Shown here: piece after piece, positions 55,779-64,000 of the stretch | Layout of the letters: the number at the start of each line of letters is the position of its first letter | Numbering within the stretch: position 1 is the first letter of the stretch | From: Saccharothrix ecbatanensis | GTDB taxonomy: Bacteria > Actinomycetota > Actinomycetes > Mycobacteriales > Pseudonocardiaceae | Assembly (NCBI RefSeq): GCF_014205015.1 | Contig: NZ_JACHMO010000001.1 | Span: 3,782,001-3,846,000, forward strand | Direction: 5' to 3' | Length of the DNA: 64,000 nt | Notes under the pieces: model-generated | What the model was told of the DNA's origin: nothing | Database searches by the model: none | The model's input: only the letters and a program-made list of their open reading frames with translations | Translations under genes and position numbers: made by a program

Positions 55779-57251
55779 CTACTTCTGCGGGACGCCGTCG
55801 GTGACGGGGATCGCCTTGCCCTCCCAGGGAAGTTCACGCTCCTCGCACGCCGGGAAGTCGCGGCCGGGTGAGGGTGTGTCGGGGCTGAACGTGCCGCCGA
55901 AGGTCTGGTCGACGCCCGGGATGATGGCCACGGTCTCCTGCGTGACCTTCCCGGACCCGTCCTGCACCAGGCGGGACAGGCCGACGTCGACGATGCCGCT
56001 GCGGTTCTCGTCCAGTTTGATGTCGCCGTACGGGAGGTCGAGGGTCAGGCCCGCGATCGCCTTGTGGAAGGCGTCGAGGTCGGAGATGTCGCCGCCCACG
56101 GCTTCCAGCGCCTTGACCAGCGCCACACCGGCTGTGTAGTAGCCGTAGAAGAAGCCGAACGCCGCGGCGACGGACGGTGCCGCGGGCTCGTTGCCGCTCA
56201 GGGAGCCGGGGATGGTCTCCCAGGTCGCGTCCGCGGCGGCCAGGTACTCCGTGATCTCCGGGGACCGGACGTCGGGCGGCAGCGTGGCGAAGCCACCCAC
56301 GTACGCGCCGACGATGCCGGTCCCGAGCGCTTGGGCCAGGTCGGGGTTGAAGAACAGGTTGCCGGCGTGCTGGTCACCGGTGAGGTCGCCCTTGCCGTTG
56401 ATGAACGCCTCGAGCGCGGCCTGGGTCCCGGTGCCACCCACCGCCCAGAAGTACCCGTCGACCTCGTCCGGGTTCGGCAACTGGGCGATGTAGGACGAGT
56501 AGTCGGTGGTGCCCAGCGGCGGGAACACGCGGTGGGTGACCTTGCCGCCCACACCGCAGAAGTCGGCGATGAAGCCGGCCGCCGAGGTGTGGCCGAAGCT
56601 GTAGTCGTCGGCGATGACCGCCACCGTGTCCCAGCGCTCCTTGTTGTGCAGCAGGTCGCCGAGCCCGGCGTTCCAGATCGCGCCGTCGCCGTAGAAGCGG
56701 AAGTGGTTGGGCGCCCGCACTTGCAGCGTGTGCTCCTGCGACCCGGAGATGCCGGCCAACACGGTCAGCTCGGGGTTCGCCTTCGCGTACTCGGCGACCG
56801 CGATGCCCTCGTCACCGGAGAGCGGGCCGATGATCACGTTGGCGCCCAACTGCTCGACCAGCCGCCGCACCTCCTGCACGATCCGGTCCGCGGTGTCGTC
56901 GCCGCAGCCGATGCCGACGAGTTCGATCTGGGTGCCCGCGACCTCCGCGCCGCTGAACCCCTCCAGCGCGCTGGTCTTCGAGCTCGGTGTCGCACCGGCG
57001 AACCGCGCGAGTGCCAGCGTGGTGCCCGCGACCACGTCCTCGTGGAAGCCGCCGAACGGGCCCTCGCACTCGCCGAGGATGCCCAGCCGGATCCCGTCAC
57101 CCGACGTCGAACCGGATCGGGTGCCCGCGGACGTCTGCTGGTCGGCGGGCAGACCCGCCCTGTCGTCCCCACTGCCGCTACACCCCGCTACCACCAGCAG
57201 GGCCGCCGATGTAAAGAGCGCCAACGCCTTTTGTCGCTTCAGTCTGCTCAT
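55779..57251 (-). CDS. Liv-type substrate-binding lipoprotein
   Basis: A 490-residue lipoprotein (lipobox V-V-A-G-C) of the periplasmic-binding-protein type 1 LivJ/UrtA/AmiC class: IRLGILGECEGPFGGF, NVIIGPLSGDEGIAVAEYA, NHFRFYGDGAIWNAGLGDLL and FWAVGGTGTQAALEAF. It lies between the LivM-like permease and the LivG-like ATPase, overlapping the permease stop by 4 bp. The position of a binding-protein gene in the middle of the operon is unusual. ATG 57251 has GGAGGAA upstream. The solute is unknown. Confidence 0.9.
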   Translation of the reverse strand: MSRLKRQKALALFTSAALLVVAGCSGSGDDRAGLPADQQTSAGTRSGSTSGDGIRLGILGECEGPFGGFHEDVVAGTTLALARFAGATPSSKTSALEGFSGAEVAGTQIELVGIGCGDDTADRIVQEVRRLVEQLGANVIIGPLSGDEGIAVAEYAKANPELTVLAGISGSQEHTLQVRAPNHFRFYGDGAIWNAGLGDLLHNKERWDTVAVIADDYSFGHTSAAGFIADFCGVGGKVTHRVFPPLGTTDYSSYIAQLPNPDEVDGYFWAVGGTGTQAALEAFINGKGDLTGDQHAGNLFFNPDLAQALGTGIVGAYVGGFATLPPDVRSPEITEYLAAADATWETIPGSLSGNEPAAPSVAAAFGFFYGYYTAGVALVKALEAVGGDISDLDAFHKAIAGLTLDLPYGDIKLDENRSGIVDVGLSRLVQDGSGKVTQETVAIIPGVDQTFGGTFSPDTPSPGRDFPACEERELPWEGKAIPVTDGVPQK

Positions 57252-58330
57252 GGCCGTGTTCCTCCGAGTTCCTTCTGAGTCGTGTGAACCGGTAGCGAGC
57301 CGCCCGGGGCCGGTACCGGCTCTGGTGCCGCATCCGCGGTGTCCCCGCCTCGCGTGCGCCCGCGCAGGCGCCGGACAATCCCGGTCAAGCCCTCCGGTGA
57401 GAGCACCATGATCGCCAGCACGATGACCCCGATGACGGTGTTGAACCGGGCCTCGGTGATGCCGATGCGGTCGATCAGCGGCAGGTCGCGCAGGTAGGTG
57501 AGCACCAGGACGTAGACGAACGCGCCCAACCAGGCGCCCTCGAGCGAGGAGAGGCCGCCGATGACGGCGATGATCAGCAGGATCAGCGTCGGTCCGATCG
57601 AGATCGACGCGGGATCGACCTGGCCGTTCCACCACACGCTCAGCAGTCCGGCGAACCCGGCCACGAACCCGGCCAGGGAGAAGGCCAGCGCACGGTGCAG
57701 GGGCACGTTGAAACCCAGCGACGCCATCCGGACCGGATCGTCGCGGACGCCCTGCAGCGCCAGCCCGAACGCCGTTCGCCCGAGCACCCGGAACCCCGCA
57801 TAGGCCAACACGGACAGGACCAGACCCGCGTAGTACAGCCGCACCGGCGGTCCCAGCAGTTCCGGCCGCTGGATGTTCGTGATGCCGCCGGGACCGGAGA
57901 TCTCGACGATCTGGGCGAACATGAAGTAGCCGATGACCCCGTACACCAGGGTGAGCATCAAGAAGTAGATGCCGGTCGTGCGACTCGCGATCGCGCCGAG
58001 CACGAACGCGACCAGCGTCGTGACGAGGATGGCGAACCCCACGGCCACCCACGGGTCCCAGCCGAGCTTCAGTCCGCGCGCACCACCGTCCAGGGCGGCG
58101 TTGCCGAACATGAAGCCCGCGATCCCGAACATCAGCAGTTGCGCCAACGACGTCATGCCGCCGTACTTGGCCAGGAACACGATGGTCGACGCGGCCAGCC
58201 CCAGGATCAGCGTCTGGGTCATGACGAAGTTGACGAAGAACGTCGTGGCCAGACCCGGCAGGAAAGCCAGGAGCAGCACCAGTCCGACGAGGGCGAGCGA
58301 CTCCCCGGTCATGCGTTCGCGCAGCTTCAT
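57248..58330 (-). CDS. Liv-type ABC transporter permease (LivM-like)
   Basis: A 360-residue inner-membrane permease with about nine hydrophobic segments. Landmarks are KYGGMTSLAQLLMFGIAGF, GIYFLMLTLVYGVIGYFMF, LQGVRDDPVRMASLGFNV and IIAVIGGLSSLEGAWLGAF, all typical of LivM. Its cytoplasmic tail is long and rich in Arg, Pro and Thr. ATG 58330 follows GGAGGG and overlaps the LivH-like stop by 4 bp. Confidence 0.92.
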   Translation of the reverse strand: MKLRERMTGESLALVGLVLLLAFLPGLATTFFVNFVMTQTLILGLAASTIVFLAKYGGMTSLAQLLMFGIAGFMFGNAALDGGARGLKLGWDPWVAVGFAILVTTLVAFVLGAIASRTTGIYFLMLTLVYGVIGYFMFAQIVEISGPGGITNIQRPELLGPPVRLYYAGLVLSVLAYAGFRVLGRTAFGLALQGVRDDPVRMASLGFNVPLHRALAFSLAGFVAGFAGLLSVWWNGQVDPASISIGPTLILLIIAVIGGLSSLEGAWLGAFVYVLVLTYLRDLPLIDRIGITEARFNTVIGVIVLAIMVLSPEGLTGIVRRLRGRTRGGDTADAAPEPVPAPGGSLPVHTTQKELGGTRP

Positions 58331-59439
58331 GTCGCCCTCCCGAACAGCCCGTGAGGACGGACGACCAGCACGAGCGCCAGCAGACCGAACGTCAGGATGA
58401 TCGCGTAGTAGGAGTACTGGGTCGGCAGGTAAGCGGGCGAGAACGCGACGACCGTGCCGTACAGGAGCGAACCGGCGGCGGCGCCCTTGAGCGAGCCCAG
58501 TCCACCGATGATCACGACGACGAGCGCGTTCAGCAGCCAGTTGCCGTCTGTCCCAGGAGCCGCGCCGGCGAACGACGCGCCCAGCACACCGCCGACGCCC
58601 GCCAGGAACGACCCGACGAAGAAGGTGAGGGCGAACACCCGCCGGATGTTGATACCCAGGCCGCGCACCATCTGGCGGTCGTCCACCCCTGCCCGGATGA
58701 CCATGCCCACGCTCGTCCTGGTCAGCCACAGCCACAGCAGGACTCCGACCAGGACGGCGATGCCGAGCATGAAGAGCCTCGTGGCGGCGTAGCGCTCGCC
58801 CATGACGGAGAAGAAGTGGGTCACCGCGCCCGGCCACACCATCCGCTGGGCCAACCCGCCGAACTCGCGCAACATCTGGTCCGCCAGCACGACGGTGATG
58901 GCCAGCGTCACGAGGGTCTGACGCATCTCCTGGCCTTCGTTCCACTGCAGGAACACCTGCTGGATCAGCAGACCGAGCACCGCCGCGACCCCGGCGCCCA
59001 CCAGCATCGGGACCAGCCAGTCGAGCATGCCCACGTCGGCCGGGTCGATGTTGCGGGAGCGGCCGACCATCGCCTGCTGCACCCGGATCGCGACGTAGGC
59101 GGCCAACAGGAACAGCGACCCGTGTGCCATGTTCACCGTGCGCATCAAGCCGAAGATCAGCGTGAAGCCCGATGCCGCGACGAAGAGCAACCCGGCGAAG
59201 GTCACGCTGTCCAGAACGGTCACCAGGAACGTGCCCGGGTCGTCCACCGCCGCACCGGCAGGGGTGCCGTCCGCGAGGAACAGCACCCAGGCAGCAACGG
59301 CCATCGCGGCGGCGGTGGCGACCCAGACGGCGGGCCGGCGCAGCGACGCCAGCCTGTTCGCGGACGTGGCCGATCGGCTGTCCACGGCGGCGTTCACCGT
59401 GTGTCCGTTCGCCCGGAGAGCAGCACGGTCCGCGGCCAT
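58327..59439 (-). CDS. Liv-type ABC transporter permease (LivH-like)
   Basis: A permease of about 370 residues with eight or so membrane segments. Landmarks are SGFTLIFGLMRTVNMAHGSLFLL, VIRAGVDDRQMVRGLGINI and VVVIIGGLGSLKGAAAGSLLYG, as in LivH/UrtB. An N-terminal extension of about 45 polar residues precedes the first helix. The start is uncertain: ATG 59439 has GGGAG very close (3 bases), GTG 59454 has no clear site. It follows the oxidoreductase gene by about 147 bp. Confidence 0.9.
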   Translation of the reverse strand: MAADRAALRANGHTVNAAVDSRSATSANRLASLRRPAVWVATAAAMAVAAWVLFLADGTPAGAAVDDPGTFLVTVLDSVTFAGLLFVAASGFTLIFGLMRTVNMAHGSLFLLAAYVAIRVQQAMVGRSRNIDPADVGMLDWLVPMLVGAGVAAVLGLLIQQVFLQWNEGQEMRQTLVTLAITVVLADQMLREFGGLAQRMVWPGAVTHFFSVMGERYAATRLFMLGIAVLVGVLLWLWLTRTSVGMVIRAGVDDRQMVRGLGINIRRVFALTFFVGSFLAGVGGVLGASFAGAAPGTDGNWLLNALVVVIIGGLGSLKGAAAGSLLYGTVVAFSPAYLPTQYSYYAIILTFGLLALVLVVRPHGLFGRAT

Positions 59440-59586
59440 GATCTCCCGGAGCACCTGGCCGAATCGGTCAGGGCAGGCTTCATCACTACCTCCCGCAGTT
59501 CGGCGCCGAACGGCGCGTGGTCGTCGGACGACCTGTGAATTGGTGATAGCCGTCCAGCGCGGATCAAGCCGCCGGCCGTTCGACTG

Positions 59587-60690
59587 TCAGGCGGTGTAGT
59601 CCGGGATCTCCACCCGCAGGCCGCCGTTCATGGCCGACTCGTGGGCGCAGATGCCGACCGATGTCCAGTTCGCCGCCGTGACCTCGTCGATCGCGGGCGC
59701 CCGGCCCTCGACGATGCTGCGCACGAACTCGTGCGCGAGATGTGGGTGCGATCCGCCGTGCCCATCGCCTTGGATGAACGAGAGGTGCTCGTTCTCCGCG
59801 TCGTAGACGCCCCGCGTCGTGAACGGCGCGATCTCCGGCGGCAGCCGGTGGGCGAAGTCGGGGACCTCGACGGCCTTGGGCGTCTCCCCCACGTGCAACA
59901 CATGGCCCGAGCCCTGCGTCTGCTCCCACTCGAACGTCGCCAGTTCGCCGAACACGGTGAAGCTTTCGACGTACTCCCGGGCCGTCTCGAACAGCGAGCG
60001 GGCGATCTCCGCTCCGATGGGCGAGTCCCGCAGCGTGATGAGCGCGCTCTCGACGGCGAACGGCGACCCGTACTTCGCGGTGAGCTGTGGGGAGATCCGT
60101 CCTGAACCGAGGCAGACGACGCTCTCGGCCAGCGAACCGGCCAACGACAGCACCGGGCTCACGGCGTGGGTGGCGTAGTGCATCGGGGGAAGGCCCTCCC
60201 AGTACCCGGGCCAGCCGGCCATCTCCTGGTGATGCGCCCCGCGCAGGAACTGGATCCGGCCCAGCGTCCCGTTGTCCGAGAGATCCTTGACGTACAGGAA
60301 CTCCCGGGAGTAGACGACCGTCTCCATCATCATGTAGTTCTTGCCCGACTCCCGGACGGCCGAGACGATCGCGTGGCATTCCTCGATCGTCGTGGCCATC
60401 GGCACCGTGCAGGCGACGTGCTTGCCCGCCCGGAGCGCGGCGATGGTCTGGCTCGCGTGGTCCGGGATCGGGGTGTTGATGTGCACCGCGTCGATGTCCG
60501 GGTCCTGGATCATGGAGGCGAAATCCGTGTAGCGGCCAGGGATTCGGAACCGGTCGGCGGTCTCGTGCAGCGTGGCCTCGGTCCGTTGGCACACGGCCAC
60601 GAGCTCGGCGTCGGGATGGGCTTGGTAGATCGGGACGAACTCCGACCCGAACCCGAGCCCTGCGATGGCCACGCGTACTGGCTTCGTCAT
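59587..60690 (-). CDS. Gfo/Idh/MocA-family oxidoreductase
   Basis: A 367-residue NAD(P)-dependent sugar or cyclitol oxidoreductase. The Rossmann start is VRVAIAGLGFGSEF, followed by HINTPIPDHASQTIAALRAGKHVACTVPMATT, where the family usually has E-K-P; here C-T-V-P replaces it. The C-terminal domain has MMMETVVYSREFLYVKDL and HHQEMAGWPGYW. ATG 60690 has AGGAGG 9 bases upstream. It is first in the minus-strand operon and divergent from the XylR-like regulator. It probably oxidises the imported sugar before the epimerase acts. Confidence 0.9.
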   Translation of the reverse strand: MTKPVRVAIAGLGFGSEFVPIYQAHPDAELVAVCQRTEATLHETADRFRIPGRYTDFASMIQDPDIDAVHINTPIPDHASQTIAALRAGKHVACTVPMATTIEECHAIVSAVRESGKNYMMMETVVYSREFLYVKDLSDNGTLGRIQFLRGAHHQEMAGWPGYWEGLPPMHYATHAVSPVLSLAGSLAESVVCLGSGRISPQLTAKYGSPFAVESALITLRDSPIGAEIARSLFETAREYVESFTVFGELATFEWEQTQGSGHVLHVGETPKAVEVPDFAHRLPPEIAPFTTRGVYDAENEHLSFIQGDGHGGSHPHLAHEFVRSIVEGRAPAIDEVTAANWTSVGICAHESAMNGGLRVEIPDYTA

Positions 60691-60765
60691 CGTTTGACCT
60701 CCTGTGCCGTTGAACGCTACGGACGAGGCGCCAACTCGGACCATGCGCAATCCAGCATCAGGACT

Positions 60766-60771
60766 TAGACT
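60766..60771 (+). promoter_or_regulatory. Probable -10 box of the XylR-like regulator
   Basis: TAGACT ends 6 bases before ATG 60778, and no ribosome site lies between. This fits a leaderless transcript beginning at or next to the start codon, common in actinomycetes. No clear -35 box is visible. Confidence 0.45.
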
Positions 60772-60777
60772 TTTTAC

Positions 60778-61956
60778 ATGGCGGTCAACCGGACGAGACA
60801 TGTCGCGCTGCTCGTCGAGACCTCGAACGCCTACGCCCGCGGACTGCTCGTCGGGGTGAAGAAGTACGTCGAGGAACATCCACAGTGGTCTCTCTACCTC
60901 GCCGAGCACAGCAGGCACGAGACCGACTTCTCGTGGCTGGAGGGCTGGCACGGTGACGGCGTGCTGGCCCGGATCGAGAACGAGGAGACCGCTCGTTTCA
61001 TCCGGCGGCTCGGCCTGCCGACCGTGGACCTCAGCGCGGGCGGACTCGTCCCGGAACTGCCCGGAGTCGAGACCGACGACGGCACGATCGCGCGCTGGGC
61101 CGTCGGGCACTTCGCCGAGCGGGGCGTGCGAAACTTCGCCTTCTGCGGTGACGATCGGTTCGCCTGGTCGGTGACCCGGAGCGAGTGGTACGCGGGCCAC
61201 GTCCGCCAGCGCGGGGCGACGCCGCACGAGTTCTGGATGAAGCCGTCCGGCATGCGCGCGGTCGAGCGCGAGCGCCTCGCGACCTGGCTCTCCGGCCTGC
61301 CGAAGCCGGTCGGAGTGCTTGCCTGCTACGACATCGCGGGGCAGGAGGTCCTGGAAGCGTGCAAGATCGCCGGCCTCGCGGTGCCCGATGCCGTCGCCGT
61401 CATCGGGGTCGACAACGACGAGCTGATCGGAAACCTCACGACGCCCCCGCTGTCGAGCATCGAACCCAACACCACCGCGACCGGGTACATGGCGGCGCAC
61501 CTGCTCGACCTGATGATGCAAGGCTCTTCCCTCGATCCGGGTCTCCGGCGCATCGAGCCGACCCGGATCGTCGCCCGGCAGTCGTCCGACATCCTCTCCG
61601 TGGACGATCCGCTCGTCGCGGAGGCGCTGCGGTTCATCCGGGACAGGTCCGACCGGAACGTCGCCGTCGACACGGTGCTCCGGCACGTCGGGCTCTCCCG
61701 GCGCGCCCTGGACTACCGGTTCGCCGCTGCCGTGGGCAGAACCGTCCACGGTGAGATCATCAGGGTCCGGATGGCACACGTCGCCGAGTTGCTCTCCTCC
61801 ACCGACTGGACCCTCCAGCAGATCGCGGAGCGACTCGACTTCAACCACTCCGAGTACATGAGCGTCGCCTTCAAGAAGCACACCGGCCAGTCGCCCGGCC
61901 AGTACCGCCGGACGGTGAACGGCCCGGTCGCGCGCCAAGGGGTCTGGCAGGAGTGA
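60778..61956 (+). CDS. XylR-like AraC-family regulator with LacI-type sensor domain
   Basis: A 392-residue regulator. Residues 8-280 are a periplasmic-binding-protein-like sensor (VALLVETSNAYARGLLVGVKKYV, GVLACYDIAGQEVLEACKIAG, VAVIGVDNDELIGNLTTPPLSSI), and 285-385 an AraC helix-turn-helix pair (VDTVLRHVGLSRRALDYRF, QIAERLDFNHSEYMSVAFKKHTGQSPGQYRR). This is the arrangement of E. coli XylR. It is divergent from the oxidoreductase/Liv operon across 87 bp, which it probably activates in response to a sugar. Confidence 0.92.
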   Translation: MAVNRTRHVALLVETSNAYARGLLVGVKKYVEEHPQWSLYLAEHSRHETDFSWLEGWHGDGVLARIENEETARFIRRLGLPTVDLSAGGLVPELPGVETDDGTIARWAVGHFAERGVRNFAFCGDDRFAWSVTRSEWYAGHVRQRGATPHEFWMKPSGMRAVERERLATWLSGLPKPVGVLACYDIAGQEVLEACKIAGLAVPDAVAVIGVDNDELIGNLTTPPLSSIEPNTTATGYMAAHLLDLMMQGSSLDPGLRRIEPTRIVARQSSDILSVDDPLVAEALRFIRDRSDRNVAVDTVLRHVGLSRRALDYRFAAAVGRTVHGEIIRVRMAHVAELLSSTDWTLQQIAERLDFNHSEYMSVAFKKHTGQSPGQYRRTVNGPVARQGVWQE

Positions 61957-62110
61957 CCCGCGCGGATCCCGTCGACACCACAGGGCGCCGGCGACATGCC
62001 CGGTGGCCGGTGCTCGCCCGTCGCCGATCTTCACCTATCCCCATTCAACGACGACAAGTTTAGGCTCGGCACCCGGTGGTTCCCGCTCGGTGCGCCTGGG
62101 AGGTGTGGTG

Positions 62111-64000
62111 ATGCGTCGAAGTGGCGTGTCGTCGGAGTGGCACGGTCGTTGGTTCCGGACCAGCTCACCCGTCCTCATCGGGCGCCGCGAGCACCTGGCC
62201 ACGCTGCGTGAGCTCGTCGTGCGCCACCCCGCCGTAGTCCTGGTGGAGGGCGAGGCGGGGGTGGGCAAGAGCAGATTGGTGTCCGAGTTGCTCGCCGGGG
62301 ACCTCGGCGCGGTGCTGCCGTTGGTCGGGTATTGCCGGCAGGTCGGCGAGCCGTTCTTCTACGGCGCACTGCTGGAGGCGCTGCGGGACGCAGGGGCAAG
62401 GCTGGCCGGGCAGCGGGAGCTGAATCCCGTGATCGGGGCTCTCGCCCCGCTGCTGCCCGAGATCGCCGCTCAGCTGCCCGCCCCGTTGCCACCGATCGGC
62501 GACCCGTGGGCCGAGCGGCACCGGCTTTTCCGTGCCGTGCGGGAACTCCTGGCCGCGGTTGGTCCGGCGCTGCTCGTGGTCGAAGACCTGCACTGGGCCG
62601 ACGACGGCACACGCCAGCTCCTGCGCTTCCTGGCCGAAGGACCGCCGGCCAACCTCAGCATGGTCCTCACCTACCGGCGCGAGGACCTGCCCGGCGGCAG
62701 CCCGTTGGGCGCGGAGTTCCGGTCCGCCATCGGCGGCACCGTTGCGGTGCTGGAGATCGAACCGCTCGACGTCGACGGTGTGCGCCGCCTGACCGAGGCG
62801 ATCCTGGGTGTGGAAGGGGTTTCGGCACAGTTCGCGGCCCACCTGCACGAGCGGACCGCGGGCATCCCGTTCGTGGTCGAGGAGACGCTGCGCGCCCTGC
62901 GCGACCCGGAGGGCGCGGTGCACGCGGGCGGCGCGCGAGCCACGCGGCTGCTCGACGCCGTCAAGGTCCCCGTGCTGCTGCGCGACGCGATGGCCAATCG
63001 CCTCGCCACCCTGCCCGCCGCCGCCGTCCGGCTGGTCGAGGCGGCCGCAGTGCTCGGAGCCCCCGCGTCCGCCGCGTTGCTCGCCGAGGTCGGGGGCGTC
63101 CCGGCGAACCACACGAGGGCGGCGCTCACGCACGCCATGGACGGGCACGTCCTGCACGAGGTGGACGGGTTGCGGTACGGCTTCCGACACATGCTGGCCC
63201 GCCAGGCCGTCTACGACACGATCAGCGCTCCCGACCGTGCCGCCCTGCACGACCGCGCCGTCGACGCGCTGGAACACGTGGAGCCGAAACCACTGGTGCA
63301 GTTGGCCGGGCACAGCGAGCGCGCAGGCCGGACGGCGGACTGGTTGACCTACGGAGAGGCAGCGGCGGACCGGGCGATCGACTCCGGTGACGCGGCGACC
63401 GCGACCACGCTCCTCCAGCGGTTGCTCGCAGTGCCGGTGCTGCCCGCCAACGCGGTAGACCGGCTGGCGATCAAGCTCGGGCGCATCGCCAACACCGGGC
63501 TGGACCAGCGCGACCCGACGGAGACGCTGGAACGCCTGCTGGCGGACCCGCGGCTGGCCACGCCGGCGCGCGGCGAGGTGCGCCTGCAACGCGGTTTCCT
63601 GCTGCTCCGCCGGATCGGTCACATCCAGGAGGGGCGGGCCGAGCTGGAACGCGCGATCGACGAGTTGGAGAGCAGGCCGGACCTCGTCCCCCGCGCCGCC
63701 GCGGCACTCGCCATGCCGACCAACGGCATCGTCCCTCCCGACGTGTCGCGCCGGTCGCAGGATCTCGCCAAGGCACACCGGATGACCGCGACGGGCGAGC
63801 TGCGGATCTACCTGCTGGCCAGCGAAGTCGGGTCCGTCATGTACCACGGGCACATGGCATGGCTGGCCGAGGTGCCGGAACGCGCGGACACGCCCGGCGG
63901 CCGGCGACCCCTCGCCCGGCTCCGGTGCAACGTCGCCGATATCTGCGTGTGGCTCGGCCACCTCGACCTGGGCGCCCGGTTCCTGCGCAACGGATTGCGG
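62111..64000 (+). CDS. AAA-ATPase transcriptional regulator, 5' part (runs off the window)
   Basis: At least 630 residues of a large ATPase regulator (LuxR- or SARP-associated type). Walker A is VEGEAGVGKSRL and Walker B LLVVEDLHWADD, then FLAEGPPANLSMVLTYRRED and HERTAGIPFVVEETLRALRD, followed by helical repeat sequence. In this family a C-terminal LuxR helix-turn-helix is usual; here it would lie past base 64000. ATG 62111 has GGGAGG 7 bases upstream. The decayed relative at 6449-6976 matches its residues of about 220-400. Its target is not evident. Confidence 0.88.
   Translation, partial: MRRSGVSSEWHGRWFRTSSPVLIGRREHLATLRELVVRHPAVVLVEGEAGVGKSRLVSELLAGDLGAVLPLVGYCRQVGEPFFYGALLEALRDAGARLAGQRELNPVIGALAPLLPEIAAQLPAPLPPIGDPWAERHRLFRAVRELLAAVGPALLVVEDLHWADDGTRQLLRFLAEGPPANLSMVLTYRREDLPGGSPLGAEFRSAIGGTVAVLEIEPLDVDGVRRLTEAILGVEGVSAQFAAHLHERTAGIPFVVEETLRALRDPEGAVHAGGARATRLLDAVKVPVLLRDAMANRLATLPAAAVRLVEAAAVLGAPASAALLAEVGGVPANHTRAALTHAMDGHVLHEVDGLRYGFRHMLARQAVYDTISAPDRAALHDRAVDALEHVEPKPLVQLAGHSERAGRTADWLTYGEAAADRAIDSGDAATATTLLQRLLAVPVLPANAVDRLAIKLGRIANTGLDQRDPTETLERLLADPRLATPARGEVRLQRGFLLLRRIGHIQEGRAELERAIDELESRPDLVPRAAAALAMPTNGIVPPDVSRRSQDLAKAHRMTATGELRIYLLASEVGSVMYHGHMAWLAEVPERADTPGGRRPLARLRCNVADICVWLGHLDLGARFLRNGLR

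Overview
The window comes from a high-GC Gram-positive actinomycete. Reasons are the codon use, GTG and TTG starts, secreted proteins with N-terminal Sec or twin-arginine signals, and the many glycosidases fused to ricin-type beta-trefoil and AbfB (CBM42) modules. A Pseudonocardiales-like genus such as Saccharothrix or Lentzea is my guess; nothing in the window proves it. No tRNA, rRNA, CRISPR array or insertion sequence was found.

Layout. (1) 0-6 kb, minus strand: a CUT2-type sugar importer (binding lipoprotein, double ATPase, permease) followed by a secreted GH27 alpha-galactosidase. A truncated NPCBM fragment lies at the left edge. (2) 6-9.4 kb, a decayed zone: an AAA-type regulator pseudogene, a frameshifted subtilisin-like protease, and two gene-poor gaps. 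(3) 9.4-26.2 kb: a beta-helix (GH141-like) gene split by an in-frame TAG; two paralogous clan-A glycosidases on either side of a LacI regulator, a CUT1 importer operon and a cytoplasmic GH63-like glycosidase; then a GH39-like enzyme with its own tandem operators. (4) 26.3-31.3 kb, minus strand: a GH29 fucosidase-like and a GH2 enzyme. (5) 31.8-47.1 kb, plus strand: a nearly continuous run of GH127 beta-L-arabinofuranosidase, several GH43 enzymes including an endo-arabinanase-like one, a Sde182-like protein, and a GH59-like galactosidase. (6) 47.2-60.7 kb, minus strand: a probable operon of Gfo/Idh oxidoreductase, Liv-type importer, sugar epimerase-like protein and a 2033-residue secreted ThuA/sugar-dehydrogenase protein, with a divergent XylR-like regulator. 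(7) 62.1 kb to the end: the 5' part of an AAA-ATPase regulator, the intact relative of the 6.4-kb pseudogene.

How it works together (inference): the secreted enzymes look aimed at arabinose- and galactose-rich plant polymers (arabinan or rhamnogalacturonan-I side chains, arabinogalactan), with fucose-removing activities. Released sugars could enter through the CUT2, CUT1 and Liv-type importers. Control appears local: palindromic LacI-type operators lie in three intergenic regions. The two related AAA-regulator copies are direct repeats about 56 kb apart that bracket most of the locus.
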